From S012-113 sp965368405 (GTDB taxonomy: Bacteria > Bacteroidota > Bacteroidia > Cytophagales > Cyclobacteriaceae): a stretch of DNA of 43,388 nucleotides. Position 1 is the stretch's first letter. Every line of letters starts with the position of its first letter. The position numbers and the translations under genes are program-made. Under the pieces are notes generated by a model. The model made no database searches. It saw nothing but the letters and a program-made list of their open reading frames with translations, and was not told where the DNA came from. The stretch is taken from NCBI GenBank assembly GCA_965368405.1, contig CBDUMS010000019.1:1-43388 (forward strand). The letters run 5' to 3'. Below are positions 35,601 through 43,388 of the stretch, one piece after another.

Positions 35601-38600
35601 ACGATCAGGACCATCATAAACATTAATGTCAGGCCCGAGAATAGTACCGCGCACCGGAAAATCATAAACGGTTTCATCGGTATCGTTGGAGGTGATGGAT
35701 AGGTTCGAGAAATAACTGAGACCAAGAGTACCATCTAAAGTTATAAATACATTCTGCTCGCCTCCCACCGGTATAGTTAAAGGAGCAGTCACATCGAGGG
35801 TAAAAGCGGGATCTAAAATATCAAGAGCAGTAATGTTTAAATCTGCAGAGCCAATATTGGTAATCGTAATTACATCAACCAAATCGGTGCCACGAGGTTC
35901 AGACCCCATTTGTAATCCGATAATATCGCCATCCGGTAGTAAAGGGTCTGAATTTGTTAATCCATCGAATATCTCTATTTCTGGTTCAGGCGTAGCTGTA
36001 ACTTCTGCTGTTATATCGAATACAAATGGCGTAGTAAATTGATCGCTTACTATCGAAATAGTTTCTGCATAGTTGCCCGTGGCTGCACTTGTAGTTAATA
36101 CTACATCGAAAGTCAAGGTTGAGCCAGTCGAGATTATTGTTGCAGGTTGAGTAATACTAAAGGCCGTACCGGAAGCGGTAATTGCCAACGTTGTGATGTC
36201 ATTAGCTAACTCATTCTGAATGGTGAATTGTACCGTTTTTCCTACCCCTTGCAAGCCTGAGCCCAAATTTATTGGTGTTGGTTGAGCATTAAGCACTTCA
36301 TTGCCTGATACGTCTGTACCCTCAAACACTGAAATACATCCTAATCCGGAATCAGTAATAAACCAGGTAAAATTAGCGATAAGCTCAGCTCTGGGAGTCG
36401 CGGATGCACAATAGAATAGTCCCTGTGCACCGAAACTTACGTTGCTTTGTAAGGTTAACCCAGCCCAACCTGCCAAGAGATTATCATAATTGGCGATACT
36501 AAGCCCGGATGAGTTTAGCATATTCACCGCAAATCGTAAGTTGATAACATTCCAGCCACTAAGATCCTGATTGAAGGAGGTTGCATTACTAAACATGTTA
36601 CGCATGTCGCGGGCATTTGTAACATCCCATGAACTTATGTTTTGATTAAAAGCAGAATTTGCTGCAAACATTGCGTTAAAATCCTGGACAGTGCTTACGT
36701 TCCAGCCTGTTATATCTTGATTATAAGTGGTAAAAGAGAACATGTCGGCCATAGACTGTACATTACTAACATTCCATGTGCTCAGAGTCTGATTAAATGC
36801 TATTGCTCCTGAGAACATCCCTTCCATATCTGTCACTGCGCTTACGTCCCAACCACTGATATCCTGATTAAAGGCTTCTGCATTTCTGAACAGATTTGCG
36901 AAGCTAGTTGCATTAACAGTCCAGCCAGTTATATCCTGGTTAAAGATTGTTGCTCCATTGAACATCGAGCGGATATCAGTTACATTGCTTACATCCCAGG
37001 TGCTAATATCCTGATTAAAGCTTGTTGCAATGGAGAACATAGAGCCCATGCCTGTAACTGTACTCACATCCCAACTTCCCAGTGGCTGATTAAAGCTTGT
37101 AGCAGCTGCAAACATGGAATTCATATTCTGAACATTACTCACATCCCAGGCGCTGATATCTTGGTTAAATAGTGGTGCAAATGAGAACATCCTGAACATA
37201 TTGGTTACATTACTGACATCCCAATTATCTAGCGGTTGATTAAAGTTATCAGCATCCCGAAATAACTCACTCATATCCGAGATTGTACTTACGTCCCAGT
37301 TGTTAATATTTGAGTTTAAAGAACTAGCATCATAAAACATCCGGAACATACTGGTAACGCCGGAGAGGTTGGGCGCATCGCTGGCATTAATTTGTAGATT
37401 GATGCAGCCACTAAAGGCAGCGGACATCGAAGTCCAGGCAATATCGCCCCATTGCTCTACGGTAAGTAGTTTGTGACTATCCTTATCTGGATTAAAGCTT
37501 GCTGCATTAAAATATATTCGTGGGAAATCGCCTGTGATCTCTACCCGGTATTGACCTGGACTTGGAAAAGTAATGGTGTAATCGCCGGTCTGGCCCGCAG
37601 GTTCAGTACCATTATTGGTCGGATTGCCTACTTCTTCCCAATAGATGTCATAATTATATCCAGCCCCGATTGTAGGGATTGTAATTTGGTCATCATTTGA
37701 TGTTCCTCCTGGGTTGTCCGTTTGCCATGTGGTAACAAAAGCATTAAATACAGTGTTCTCATAAAGACGGGCAATAACCTCGAAATTTTCATTGTCTTCT
37801 CCAGTAGTGAGGAAATCAAGATCACCATCACCATCAAAATCACCCCATTCTCCTTTGGCGTGTCCTGCTACACCAAAAAGTGGCACACCAATATTCACAA
37901 AAGTACCAGCGTCATTTCTATAGATATACGCTGCATAATCGCCAAGGACATAATCTTGACCAGTAAGGCCTAAATCAAGGTCACCATCACCGTCAAAGTC
38001 CGCCCATCGTGCCGAGCCGTCTTCAAATTCGTTCGAAAATCCGGCACCAATATCACTAAAGACGCCTGCATTGTTTTGATAGATATAAACCCCGTCATTA
38101 GGTCCTATACTTTGGCCACCCATCATTACAAGATCTAGATCGCCATCGTTATCATAATCTCCCCAGTCTGCTGCGCTAAATTCAACACCGGGTAATCCTT
38201 CGCCACCATCAACAAAAACATTTCCACCATCATTTCTGTATACTATGGCATACCTGATTGAACTTTCATCTGCTCCTGTCACAAAAAGGTCTAGATCACC
38301 ATCTGTATCATAATCTACCCAATCTGCAGATCCGTTTGAAAGGCCGATGAGACCAGCACCAATGTCTGTAAAAGAGCCACCATTATTTTGATAGATAGTT
38401 GTCGAGTTTTGGTCTGGACTAAAGCTATATCTTCCTAAAACAGCTAAATCCAAATCACCGTCGTTATCGTAATCTCCCCAATCAATCGAGGCATAATCTA
38501 CTCCCTGTAAGGATGCGAGAATGTCCGTAAACACCCCAGCATTATTTTCATAAATCTTGACAATTCTACTATTGCCAGCATCTAAGCCTGCTATGGCTAA

Positions 38601-41600
38601 ATCCAAATCACCATCTCCATCAAAGTCACCCCAATCGCAGGAGCTATAAATAACGCCTTCTAATGGTGCTCCAATATCTGTAAAAACACCTCCGCTATTA
38701 TTGAAAATTTTGGCAGCATAATTATAATCAAAATCAAAACCAACCGCTGCAAGGTCTATATCTCCGTCATTATCATAATCCCCCCATTCAATTGCTCCAT
38801 TAACTACTCCACTTATGCCAGCTGTAATACTCTCTTTGAAAGTACCTTCATATGGACCGCTTGCGGCAATAAAACTAAATGATCTAGGCGCAGTGATCTC
38901 ACCACCAGCACCTAAAACAGAATTATTAATAGTAACTGATATTTTCTCTCCTGCTTTAAAGCTTATGGATGGAGTGAATACAACGATCGAATTATCACCT
39001 CCTAAGGCAAATGTTCCTTCAAGCTGACCTGTTTTGTTGCCTCGGATAATAATATTATCATCATAAACTTCATTAGCATTCGAACTATTGTTATGCACTG
39101 ATAATAAGTCTACGTCAGCATTAAAATCTAAACTAATTGTAGAAGTAACAGCAATATTATTTGCATGCGCAACAGGGTTTGTAGCGACAATGAAATTGCA
39201 ATTCTGGCCAGCATCATTAATTGTCCAGAGATTAATGGCAACCAAGGCCGCCCTTGCCGATCCAGCTAAACAATAGGCCACCCCAACCGCATCCAAATTA
39301 ATTCCAGTTGGTGTTGTGGCCAAGGCTTGCCAGCCAATGAGGGTGGCATCATAGCTGGAGGAAGACATCCCGCTATTATTGAGCATGAAGTCCATAGCCG
39401 TTACACTACTGATATCCCAGTTACCCAGCGATTGATCGAAACCACTAGCATTGCCAAAGGTTGAACGCATATCGGCAACATTGCTTACGTCCCAACTGGA
39501 GAGCGACCTGTTGAAGTTTGTGGTGTTAGCAAATGAACCTTGTAAGGATACAACTGAAGTAACAACCCAGCCTGAAATGTTACCGTTAAATGCTAAGGCA
39601 CCACTAAATATGTAATCCATGTCCGTTACACTTCCCAATCGGTTGTTCCAGGCACTTAAATCCTGATTAAATAAAACCGCATCTTGAAATAAGCTATTCA
39701 TGGACTGGACACTACTTACATCCCACGCACTGATGTTCCGATTAAAGCTGGCAGCTCCAAGGAACATCGCGCCCATATCTGTTACTTTACTTACGTCCCA
39801 ATTATCAATATTACCATTGAAAGCTGAGGTCAAGCGAAACATAGAACGTGTATTCACAACCTCACTCATATTCCAGAGATTCAGATCCTGATTAAACGGA
39901 GTACTCTGAAACATCGCACGCATATTGATTGCAGCTGCCGGAGTAGTATTTATTGTCCAATTTAATGGCTGATTGAACGATGATGCAGCATTGAACATGT
40001 TAAAGAAATTGGTAACACTACTAACATCCCAATTACTTATGTCCCCGTTAAAAGCAGCAGCTCTGCTGAAGGTTCCGCTCATGTCCGTCACATTCCCAAC
40101 GTTCCATAGATTCAGGTCTTGATTGAAAATGTCGCAGTCAAAGAATAGATTCTGCATAATCACCACATTGTCGACAACCCAATGGTTAATAGGGTTATTA
40201 AATGAGGTAGCACCCTGGAACATAGAGGTCATATCAGTTACACCGGACAAGTCAGGAGCGTCGATGGCTGGAACCGTTAAGTTTGTGCAACCATTAAATG
40301 CAGAACCCATTGAAGTCCATATTTGATCACCCCATTGCTCTACGGTTAAAATATCATCTTTATCTCCACCATTATTAAAATAAATACGGGGAAAAATCCC
40401 TGAGATCTCTACGCGATAGTCTCCTCCAAAATCAACATCGATAATTGCGTCTCCGGTTTGGCCAGTAAGCGTACCAAAATGAGTAGGAACTCCAATTTCT
40501 TCCCAATACACATCATAAAAGTAAGAATCTCCACCAAAGGTTGGGACCGTAATCAGATTGTCGGTCGTAGACCAGGTGGTGATGAAAGGGGCAGGGACTG
40601 GTATAGGAAACGGTGTGCTAAAAGCCGAAGAATTAGCGCCATCAGTTTGGATAGCCGTAATATTATTTAGTCCACCCGGTATAGACGATAACGGCCCAAG
40701 ACAGGTACAGGTCCAATTACCTAAAGGATCGGCAGCCACGCCAAATAAATACTCACCCTGACCTGCGGCATCTGCATAAATTTCAACTGCTGCACCCGGT
40801 GCAGAAGTTCCGGTAATCATGCCATCGATAGGAACGGTACTTATTACTGGAGGAAGTACACCACCTTGTGCACTGGCAGGTGAAATTGTTATGCCAGTTG
40901 TATTTGAATAGATTGAATTTTGTGTCCAGAAGTTGTTTTGAGTAGTAATTCCATCAGCTGAAATTCCAGTCTGATTATACGCTATAGTATTTTGAGGTAT
41001 GGAATTAACTCTCGTACCTGCTTCTAAACGTACGCCAGCTTGCCCATTACCAAGGTTGTCGCCTGATGTATTTGTGCCGATGTAGTTCATATTAACGGCA
41101 TTGCCGTTAACCAGGGGACCTGAAATAAGAACGCCATCTGAGCCATTTCCGGAAATGATATTGGCGCCTGCCGGAGTGCCGTCACCGATATCGTTCGCTA
41201 CGGCATTTGCCGTTAGTCGAATGCCTTCACCCGAGTTAGGTTTAACGGCAGTCGCAGTGGCATCAAGACCAATAATATTGCCATAGATCTTATTTGTGGC
41301 GGTAGAAATTGAAATCCCAACAGAATTGCCGGCAATAACATTGCCTTCACCGGCAAGATTGCCACCAACGATGTTATCAGTACCACTAGCGAGGAATACA
41401 CCAATTCCATTATTTCCTAAAAGTGTAGAACCGTCGCTACCAAGTCCTATATAATTACCCCGAATAAGATTCGACCCCTCACTGACTAGTAAGCCATGTA
41501 CACCATTTCTCGAGATAATATTTCTCCCATCGGCATTTTCATTACCAATATTAACATTCGAAGCTCCTACTCGAATCCAAATACCGTGGCTTGTATTAGG

Positions 41601-42644
41601 AATGGGGTTAGTCCCCGCAGGATCAAGTCCTATAGTATTAGCCAGGACAGTAATATTTGATGATTCAATATTTATCCCTTGTGCGGCATTACCCGATATT
41701 GTATTGCCACCTCCAGCAATGCCTACACCAATTAGCGTACCGTCTGAACCATTTGTAATATTTATGCCGGCAGCTCCGTTGCCAATAGCGCTACCACCCG
41801 TTAAATCGAGGCCGATGCTATTTCCACTTACGATGGTACCTGTTGAATTATCAATTAAAATACCTTCTTGATTATTCCCGGCAATAAAATTTCCTTCACC
41901 AACCCCGCCAATTATTGTATTAACAGCATCCAGAAGTGAGATACCCTGGCTTAGGTTCGGTAAATCTGCAACCCCGTTCTGATCAAGACCTATTATTGAT
42001 GCGTAAATTCTATTATCTGTCGCGCTTTCAATAGATATCCCGGTGCTATTTCCTGAAATGACATTAAACCCAAATGCTGAATTACCAATGGTATTATTAT
42101 TTGCATCTGTTTCGATTCGAATGCCTATTTGGTTGGGAGCTCCATTAACTGTTCCAGTTAAGTCTGTACCGATATAGCAACCTGAAACTTCATTGTTCGT
42201 AGCTGCGGGTCCATCAATAAGTACACCTGGACCGTTCGGTACGTCGACAATGTTTACACCACGAAGAATGTTGTTTGCTGACAATATGTGAAATGCTGCT
42301 ATAAGACCGACATTTCCACCATCGATACTAATGTCTGGCAAAAAATCCCCATCAATATCACCATTTATTATTACACCATCAGCACCATTAATTTCAAAAT
42401 GCTGATCTATGCCAATAGTTTGTCCTATTAGTGTCGCCTCAAAATTGATGGTATTGAATCCTGGTAAGGCGTTGGCTTCTTCAATTGCCGCTCTTAATGT
42501 ACAGAACCCAGAGCCATTATTACAGACTCCATCACCTGCGTTGCTATCACCTTGATTACCAGGATTATTAACAACAAACTGTGCACTCCCCAATGAATAG
42601 GAGAACAAGAATCCAATTAGTACGGAATATTTTAAAATTCTCAT
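32682..42644 (-). CDS. Giant T9SS-secreted multidomain adhesin (3320 residues)
   Basis: A signal peptide (about 1-22, ends LGSAQ) and a C-terminal gliding-motility-type (T9SS type B) domain (about 3230-3320: AVSPNGDGKHDYLEL, LNRWGDIVFEM, LPSGTYFYKIDLKDG) mark it as a type IX-secreted surface protein. Regions in order: CSLREA-like motif (GFCTLRAAIEEAN, about 47-59) and right-handed beta-helix to about 600; BspA/DUF285 block 1 (687-1149); an Ig-like domain; seven FG-GAP repeats (about 1270-1630); DUF285 block 2 (1636-2103); three choice-of-anchor-D-like domains (about 2105-2459); a YWTD-like region (2460-2775); three PKD/Ig-like repeats (2775-3048); a cadherin-like region; then the sorting domain. 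A role in adhesion or gliding is inferred. It follows a PorP/SprF-like gene by 3 bases. Confidence 0.92.
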   Translation of the reverse strand: MRILKYSVLIGFLFSYSLGSAQFVVNNPGNQGDSNAGDGVCNNGSGFCTLRAAIEEANALPGFNTINFEATLIGQTIGIDQHFEINGADGVIINGDIDGDFLPDISIDGGNVGLIAAFHILSANNILRGVNIVDVPNGPGVLIDGPAATNNEVSGCYIGTDLTGTVNGAPNQIGIRIETDANNNTIGNSAFGFNVISGNSTGISIESATDNRIYASIIGLDQNGVADLPNLSQGISLLDAVNTIIGGVGEGNFIAGNNQEGILIDNSTGTIVSGNSIGLDLTGGSAIGNGAAGINITNGSDGTLIGVGIAGGGNTISGNAAQGINIESSNITVLANTIGLDPAGTNPIPNTSHGIWIRVGASNVNIGNENADGRNIISRNGVHGLLVSEGSNLIRGNYIGLGSDGSTLLGNNGIGVFLASGTDNIVGGNLAGEGNVIAGNSVGISISTATNKIYGNIIGLDATATAVKPNSGEGIRLTANAVANDIGDGTPAGANIISGNGSDGVLISGPLVNGNAVNMNYIGTNTSGDNLGNGQAGVRLEAGTRVNSIPQNTIAYNQTGISADGITTQNNFWTQNSIYSNTTGITISPASAQGGVLPPVISTVPIDGMITGTSAPGAAVEIYADAAGQGEYLFGVAADPLGNWTCTCLGPLSSIPGGLNNITAIQTDGANSSAFSTPFPIPVPAPFITTWSTTDNLITVPTFGGDSYFYDVYWEEIGVPTHFGTLTGQTGDAIIDVDFGGDYRVEISGIFPRIYFNNGGDKDDILTVEQWGDQIWTSMGSAFNGCTNLTVPAIDAPDLSGVTDMTSMFQGATSFNNPINHWVVDNVVIMQNLFFDCDIFNQDLNLWNVGNVTDMSGTFSRAAAFNGDISNWDVSSVTNFFNMFNAASSFNQPLNWTINTTPAAAINMRAMFQSTPFNQDLNLWNMSEVVNTRSMFRLTSAFNGNIDNWDVSKVTDMGAMFLGAASFNRNISAWDVSSVQSMNSLFQDAVLFNQDLSAWNNRLGSVTDMDYIFSGALAFNGNISGWVVTSVVSLQGSFANTTNFNRSLSSWDVSNVADMRSTFGNASGFDQSLGNWDISSVTAMDFMLNNSGMSSSSYDATLIGWQALATTPTGINLDAVGVAYCLAGSARAALVAINLWTINDAGQNCNFIVATNPVAHANNIAVTSTISLDFNADVDLLSVHNNSSNANEVYDDNIIIRGNKTGQLEGTFALGGDNSIVVFTPSISFKAGEKISVTINNSVLGAGGEITAPRSFSFIAASGPYEGTFKESITAGISGVVNGAIEWGDYDNDGDIDLAAVGFDFDYNYAAKIFNNSGGVFTDIGAPLEGVIYSSCDWGDFDGDGDLDLAIAGLDAGNSRIVKIYENNAGVFTDILASLQGVDYASIDWGDYDNDGDLDLAVLGRYSFSPDQNSTTIYQNNGGSFTDIGAGLIGLSNGSADWVDYDTDGDLDLFVTGADESSIRYAIVYRNDGGNVFVDGGEGLPGVEFSAADWGDYDNDGDLDLVMMGGQSIGPNDGVYIYQNNAGVFSDIGAGFSNEFEDGSARWADFDGDGDLDLGLTGQDYVLGDYAAYIYRNDAGTFVNIGVPLFGVAGHAKGEWGDFDGDGDLDFLTTGEDNENFEVIARLYENTVFNAFVTTWQTDNPGGTSNDDQITIPTIGAGYNYDIYWEEVGNPTNNGTEPAGQTGDYTITFPSPGQYRVEITGDFPRIYFNAASFNPDKDSHKLLTVEQWGDIAWTSMSAAFSGCINLQINASDAPNLSGVTSMFRMFYDASSLNSNINNWDVSTISDMSELFRDADNFNQPLDNWDVSNVTNMFRMFSFAPLFNQDISAWDVSNVQNMNSMFAAATSFNQPLGSWDVSTVTGMGSMFSIATSFNQDISTWDVSNVTDIRSMFNGATIFNQDITGWTVNATSFANLFRNAEAFNQDISGWDVSAVTDMEGMFSGAIAFNQTLSTWNVSNVQSMADMFSFTTYNQDITGWNVSTVQDFNAMFAANSAFNQNISSWDVTNARDMRNMFSNATSFNQDLSGWNVINLRFAVNMLNSSGLSIANYDNLLAGWAGLTLQSNVSFGAQGLFYCASATPRAELIANFTWFITDSGLGCISVFEGTDVSGNEVLNAQPTPINLGSGLQGVGKTVQFTIQNELANDITTLAITASGTAFSITQPATIISTGSTLTFDVVLTTSAATGNYAETISIVSDQFTTPFVFDITAEVTATPEPEIEIFDGLTNSDPLLPDGDIIGLQMGSEPRGTDLVDVITITNIGSADLNITALDILDPAFTLDVTAPLTIPVGGEQNVFITLDGTLGLSYFSNLSITSNDTDETVYDFPVRGTILGPDINVYDGPDRFSPEIFDGQAAPLDIGASNEGTDLTYQITVLNYNPVDLDISSISISGTSFTLSPTSPIILNAEIDAIFDSFQLTITLDGSTLGVFTETISIVSDDDDEPIFDFQVTGSIVAPPHIYWTENIGDAFNDDEIHRTDLDGNDFSRYYSGFADEISGLVIDTAANRLYWTDAAQAEIITGEIGAGGLASGPTVLVDYNPGSAGGLYDLALDLANGHIYFTYANAETGFTNKIVRVNLDGTNPIELIDLGFEEPFGIDLDLTNNKIYFTTNLTATDQDSRLYRSDLNGSNLEQLVYTSTSIVNPVYFRDVEVDLTNNVVYWATGEEDLPGAIYYNVLTEAAPYSAPASFTTTGEIRGLDLDPINSKLYWMCRGASNGTVPAAVMRSNLDGTVKESVFTVTLYPTNYPTDPAGSSFIALDLRGLVSCLTPPTADAGLDQTVCEGNVINLNGVIGGAASTLTWSTSGDGTFDNNTSASAQYTPGTNDITNGSVTITITSDDPDGPGLCLPASDDLIITIGPQPTVSVDSDFTICEGDAANVNAVIGGSASTLTWTTSGDGTFDNSNNLTANYTPGTTDVSTGTVTLIATTDDPDGAGSCIAASSSLVVSIDATPTVDAGVDQAVCANELVTLSGTLGGSALSATWSSTGDGSFDDINSLTADYTLGTSDIATGTVTLTLTSVATAACISVSDPLTIAISQPIAVVDQSATQNVGETSIIDPTLGGSFNTGDVLTTTLLILPTKGSATINADGTISYTSNEGNGGTDSFEFEVCNQCGLCSAGLATINLTNEPPEVDIPPANGQPGGVVTVDVLSGITDKNGNIDLSSLKVIVQPTSGANAFFDTDGNLTVDYTGIDFVGTDQLTIEICDFDGLCTSEIITIEIAVPKVIVYNAVSPNGDGKHDYLELENVEFFPANTVVILNRWGDIVFEMDGYDNIANVFEGNSNRGGNGELPSGTYFYKIDLKDGSPVINGFFTLRK
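33500..34320 (-). repeat. Three tandem PKD/Ig-like repeats in the adhesin
   Basis: Three units of about 80-90 residues, each with an ADAGLDQTVCEG-like start, TLTWSTSGDGTFD-like centre and PGTNDITNGSVTITITS-like end. The first two are most alike, including DDPDGPG/DDPDGAG. Boundaries are approximate. Confidence 0.8.
36336..37739 (-). repeat. BspA/DUF285 block 2 of the adhesin (12 units)
   Basis: Residues 1636-2103. An Ig-like lead (YNYDIYWEEVGNP, YRVEITGDFPRIYFN, LLTVEQWGD) precedes twelve units of about 24-26 residues of the type WDVSNVTDMRSMFNGATIFN, and a cap ending at C2103. It parallels block 1 along its whole length. Confidence 0.88.
37760..38830 (-). repeat. Seven FG-GAP/VCBS-like calcium-type repeats in the adhesin
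   Basis: Seven units of about 50-55 residues, each with an acidic loop of the form DYDNDGDLDLAVLG or DFDGDGDLDLAIAG. The acidic DxDxDGxxD pattern fits Ca2+ binding. The run lies between the two DUF285 blocks. Boundaries are approximate. Confidence 0.88.
39198..40586 (-). repeat. BspA/DUF285 block 1 of the adhesin (12 units)
   Basis: Residues 687-1149. The same layout as block 2: lead (YFYDVYWEEIGVP, YRVEISGIFPRIYFN, LTVEQWGDQ), twelve units such as WDVSKVTDMGAMFLGAASFN, and a cap ending at C1149. Confidence 0.88.
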
Positions 42645-42647
42645 GGC

Positions 42648-43388
42648 TTAAAAGAATCTACGGTAAACATCCTGATGACTAAACAGTGCGATATCGGCGC
42701 TTAGAATAATCTCATGAGTTAAGAGCTGGGTGTTAGTAAAGCTCTTACCGAATAATTCGAATGAGTATCCGATTTTATAGGCTTCCATAAAATCGAATTG
42801 TGCCATGATACCATAGGTTTGTAAGTTCCGGGTAAAGGCCCCAACCCAGAATTGATTGTTAATCAAAAAGGATACATTCGCATCAACAGAAATCGGAGCT
42901 CCTTGAACAGCTCTTGCCAGAATAGAGGGTTTGATTTTGAAACCTGGCTTAAGATCAAATAAGTAAGCGCCTACTATGTAGAAATGACGATCATAAGCTA
43001 CGATTTCGTTACTGTCACCAACTTTAGTATTAAGCATTCGCGGTACCGAAACACTGATGTACATCTTATCATTCATATAAGTAACGCCCGCACCCACATT
43101 AAACTTGGTATCGTTGGCTACACCCGGCTGAAATAGAGGGTCGTCGTCTACTCTGAGATTGAGTGGTTCGAGATCCGTAGCATAACTCACAAAGCCTGTC
43201 TGCAGACCAAAGGAGAAATAATTCTTAGCATCAGAAATTTTGTAGGCATAGCTTACTTGCACTTCGGTATTGCTTGAGATGCCTATGTTATCGTTTAGCA
43301 CCATTAACCCTAAGCCAACCTTACCGTTAACAATGGAGGTATTTGCTGTAAACGTATAGGTTTGTGGAGCACCTTCAAGACTTGTCCA
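42648..43388 (-). CDS. PorP/SprF-family T9SS outer-membrane protein (5' end beyond window)
   Basis: The frame is open from the window edge (43388) to the stop at 42648, giving 246 residues with no signal peptide because the start is outside the window. The first visible residues, WTSLEGAPQTYTFTANTS and VNGKVGLGLM, match the conserved PorP/SprF pattern, followed by NVGAGVTYMNDKMYISVSVP and barrel strands to the end. PorP/SprF proteins are outer-membrane partners for T9SS type B substrates. The adhesin starts 3 bases after its stop, so this is probably the dedicated anchor or export partner. Confidence 0.85.
   Translation of the reverse strand, partial: WTSLEGAPQTYTFTANTSIVNGKVGLGLMVLNDNIGISSNTEVQVSYAYKISDAKNYFSFGLQTGFVSYATDLEPLNLRVDDDPLFQPGVANDTKFNVGAGVTYMNDKMYISVSVPRMLNTKVGDSNEIVAYDRHFYIVGAYLFDLKPGFKIKPSILARAVQGAPISVDANVSFLINNQFWVGAFTRNLQTYGIMAQFDFMEAYKIGYSFELFGKSFTNTQLLTHEIILSADIALFSHQDVYRRFF

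Noticed and set aside
33922..41871. Many plus-strand open frames of 60-130 codons opposite the adhesin gene
   Set aside because: They mirror the repeated, stop-poor adhesin sequence, show no start-signal pattern or recognisable domain, and recur wherever the repeats recur.

Overview
The window looks like a chromosomal segment of a Bacteroidota bacterium, most likely of the Cytophagales/Flammeovirga-type lineages. The evidence is a type IX secretion (T9SS) type B sorting domain on a giant adhesin, a PorP/SprF-like protein beside it, a PorE-like OmpA protein, PspC/GIN and DUF2911 proteins, and TAnnTTTG-type promoter boxes. No phage, transposase, CRISPR array or tRNA is visible. Assignments are from reading motifs only; no database search was run.

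Layout. 1-562: the end of an rRNA operon (5S rRNA and terminator), then a broken tandem copy of the 5S 3' end that carries a 53-base two-hairpin insert, and a second terminator. 563-7842 (+): a formate module: formate-tetrahydrofolate ligase, FdhD, a small unknown protein, and a two-subunit NAD-type formate dehydrogenase (NuoE/NuoF-like fusion plus molybdopterin subunit). It can send formate either to 10-formyl-THF or to CO2 plus NADH. 7883-11231 (+): a lysophospholipid acyltransferase with a zinc ribbon, then a DUF4212/sodium:solute symporter pair. 11305-15958 (-): a DUF2911/TPR exported protein, then a TetR-paaA-paaB-paaC-paaD cluster (phenylacetyl-CoA epoxygenase, with a tandemly duplicated PaaB) with a palindromic operator in front of the TetR gene.

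16090-23522: a small membrane protein (+); an ECF sigma factor, membrane anti-sigma-like protein and outer-membrane protein (-); PadR regulator and PspC/GIN membrane protein (-); and an EamA transporter with a YigZ-family protein (-). 23576-25358 (+): a FemAB/GNAT-like acyltransferase overlapping a family 2 glycosyltransferase. 25351-27402 (-): a TPR/PD40/OmpA protein. 27494-32679: housekeeping genes: glutamate racemase, a PurF-type amidotransferase, an IscA/ErpA-type protein, a small hypothetical, methylmalonyl-CoA epimerase and ThiL.

32682-43388 (-): a PorP/SprF-like protein (cut by the window edge) followed after 3 bases by a 3320-residue T9SS adhesin. The adhesin contains a parallel beta-helix, two 12-unit BspA/DUF285 blocks that look like one duplicated segment, seven FG-GAP calcium-type repeats, three choice-of-anchor-like domains, a YWTD-like region, three PKD/Ig-like repeats and a type B sorting domain. 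This adhesin locus and the disrupted 5S duplicate are the most distinctive parts of the window.
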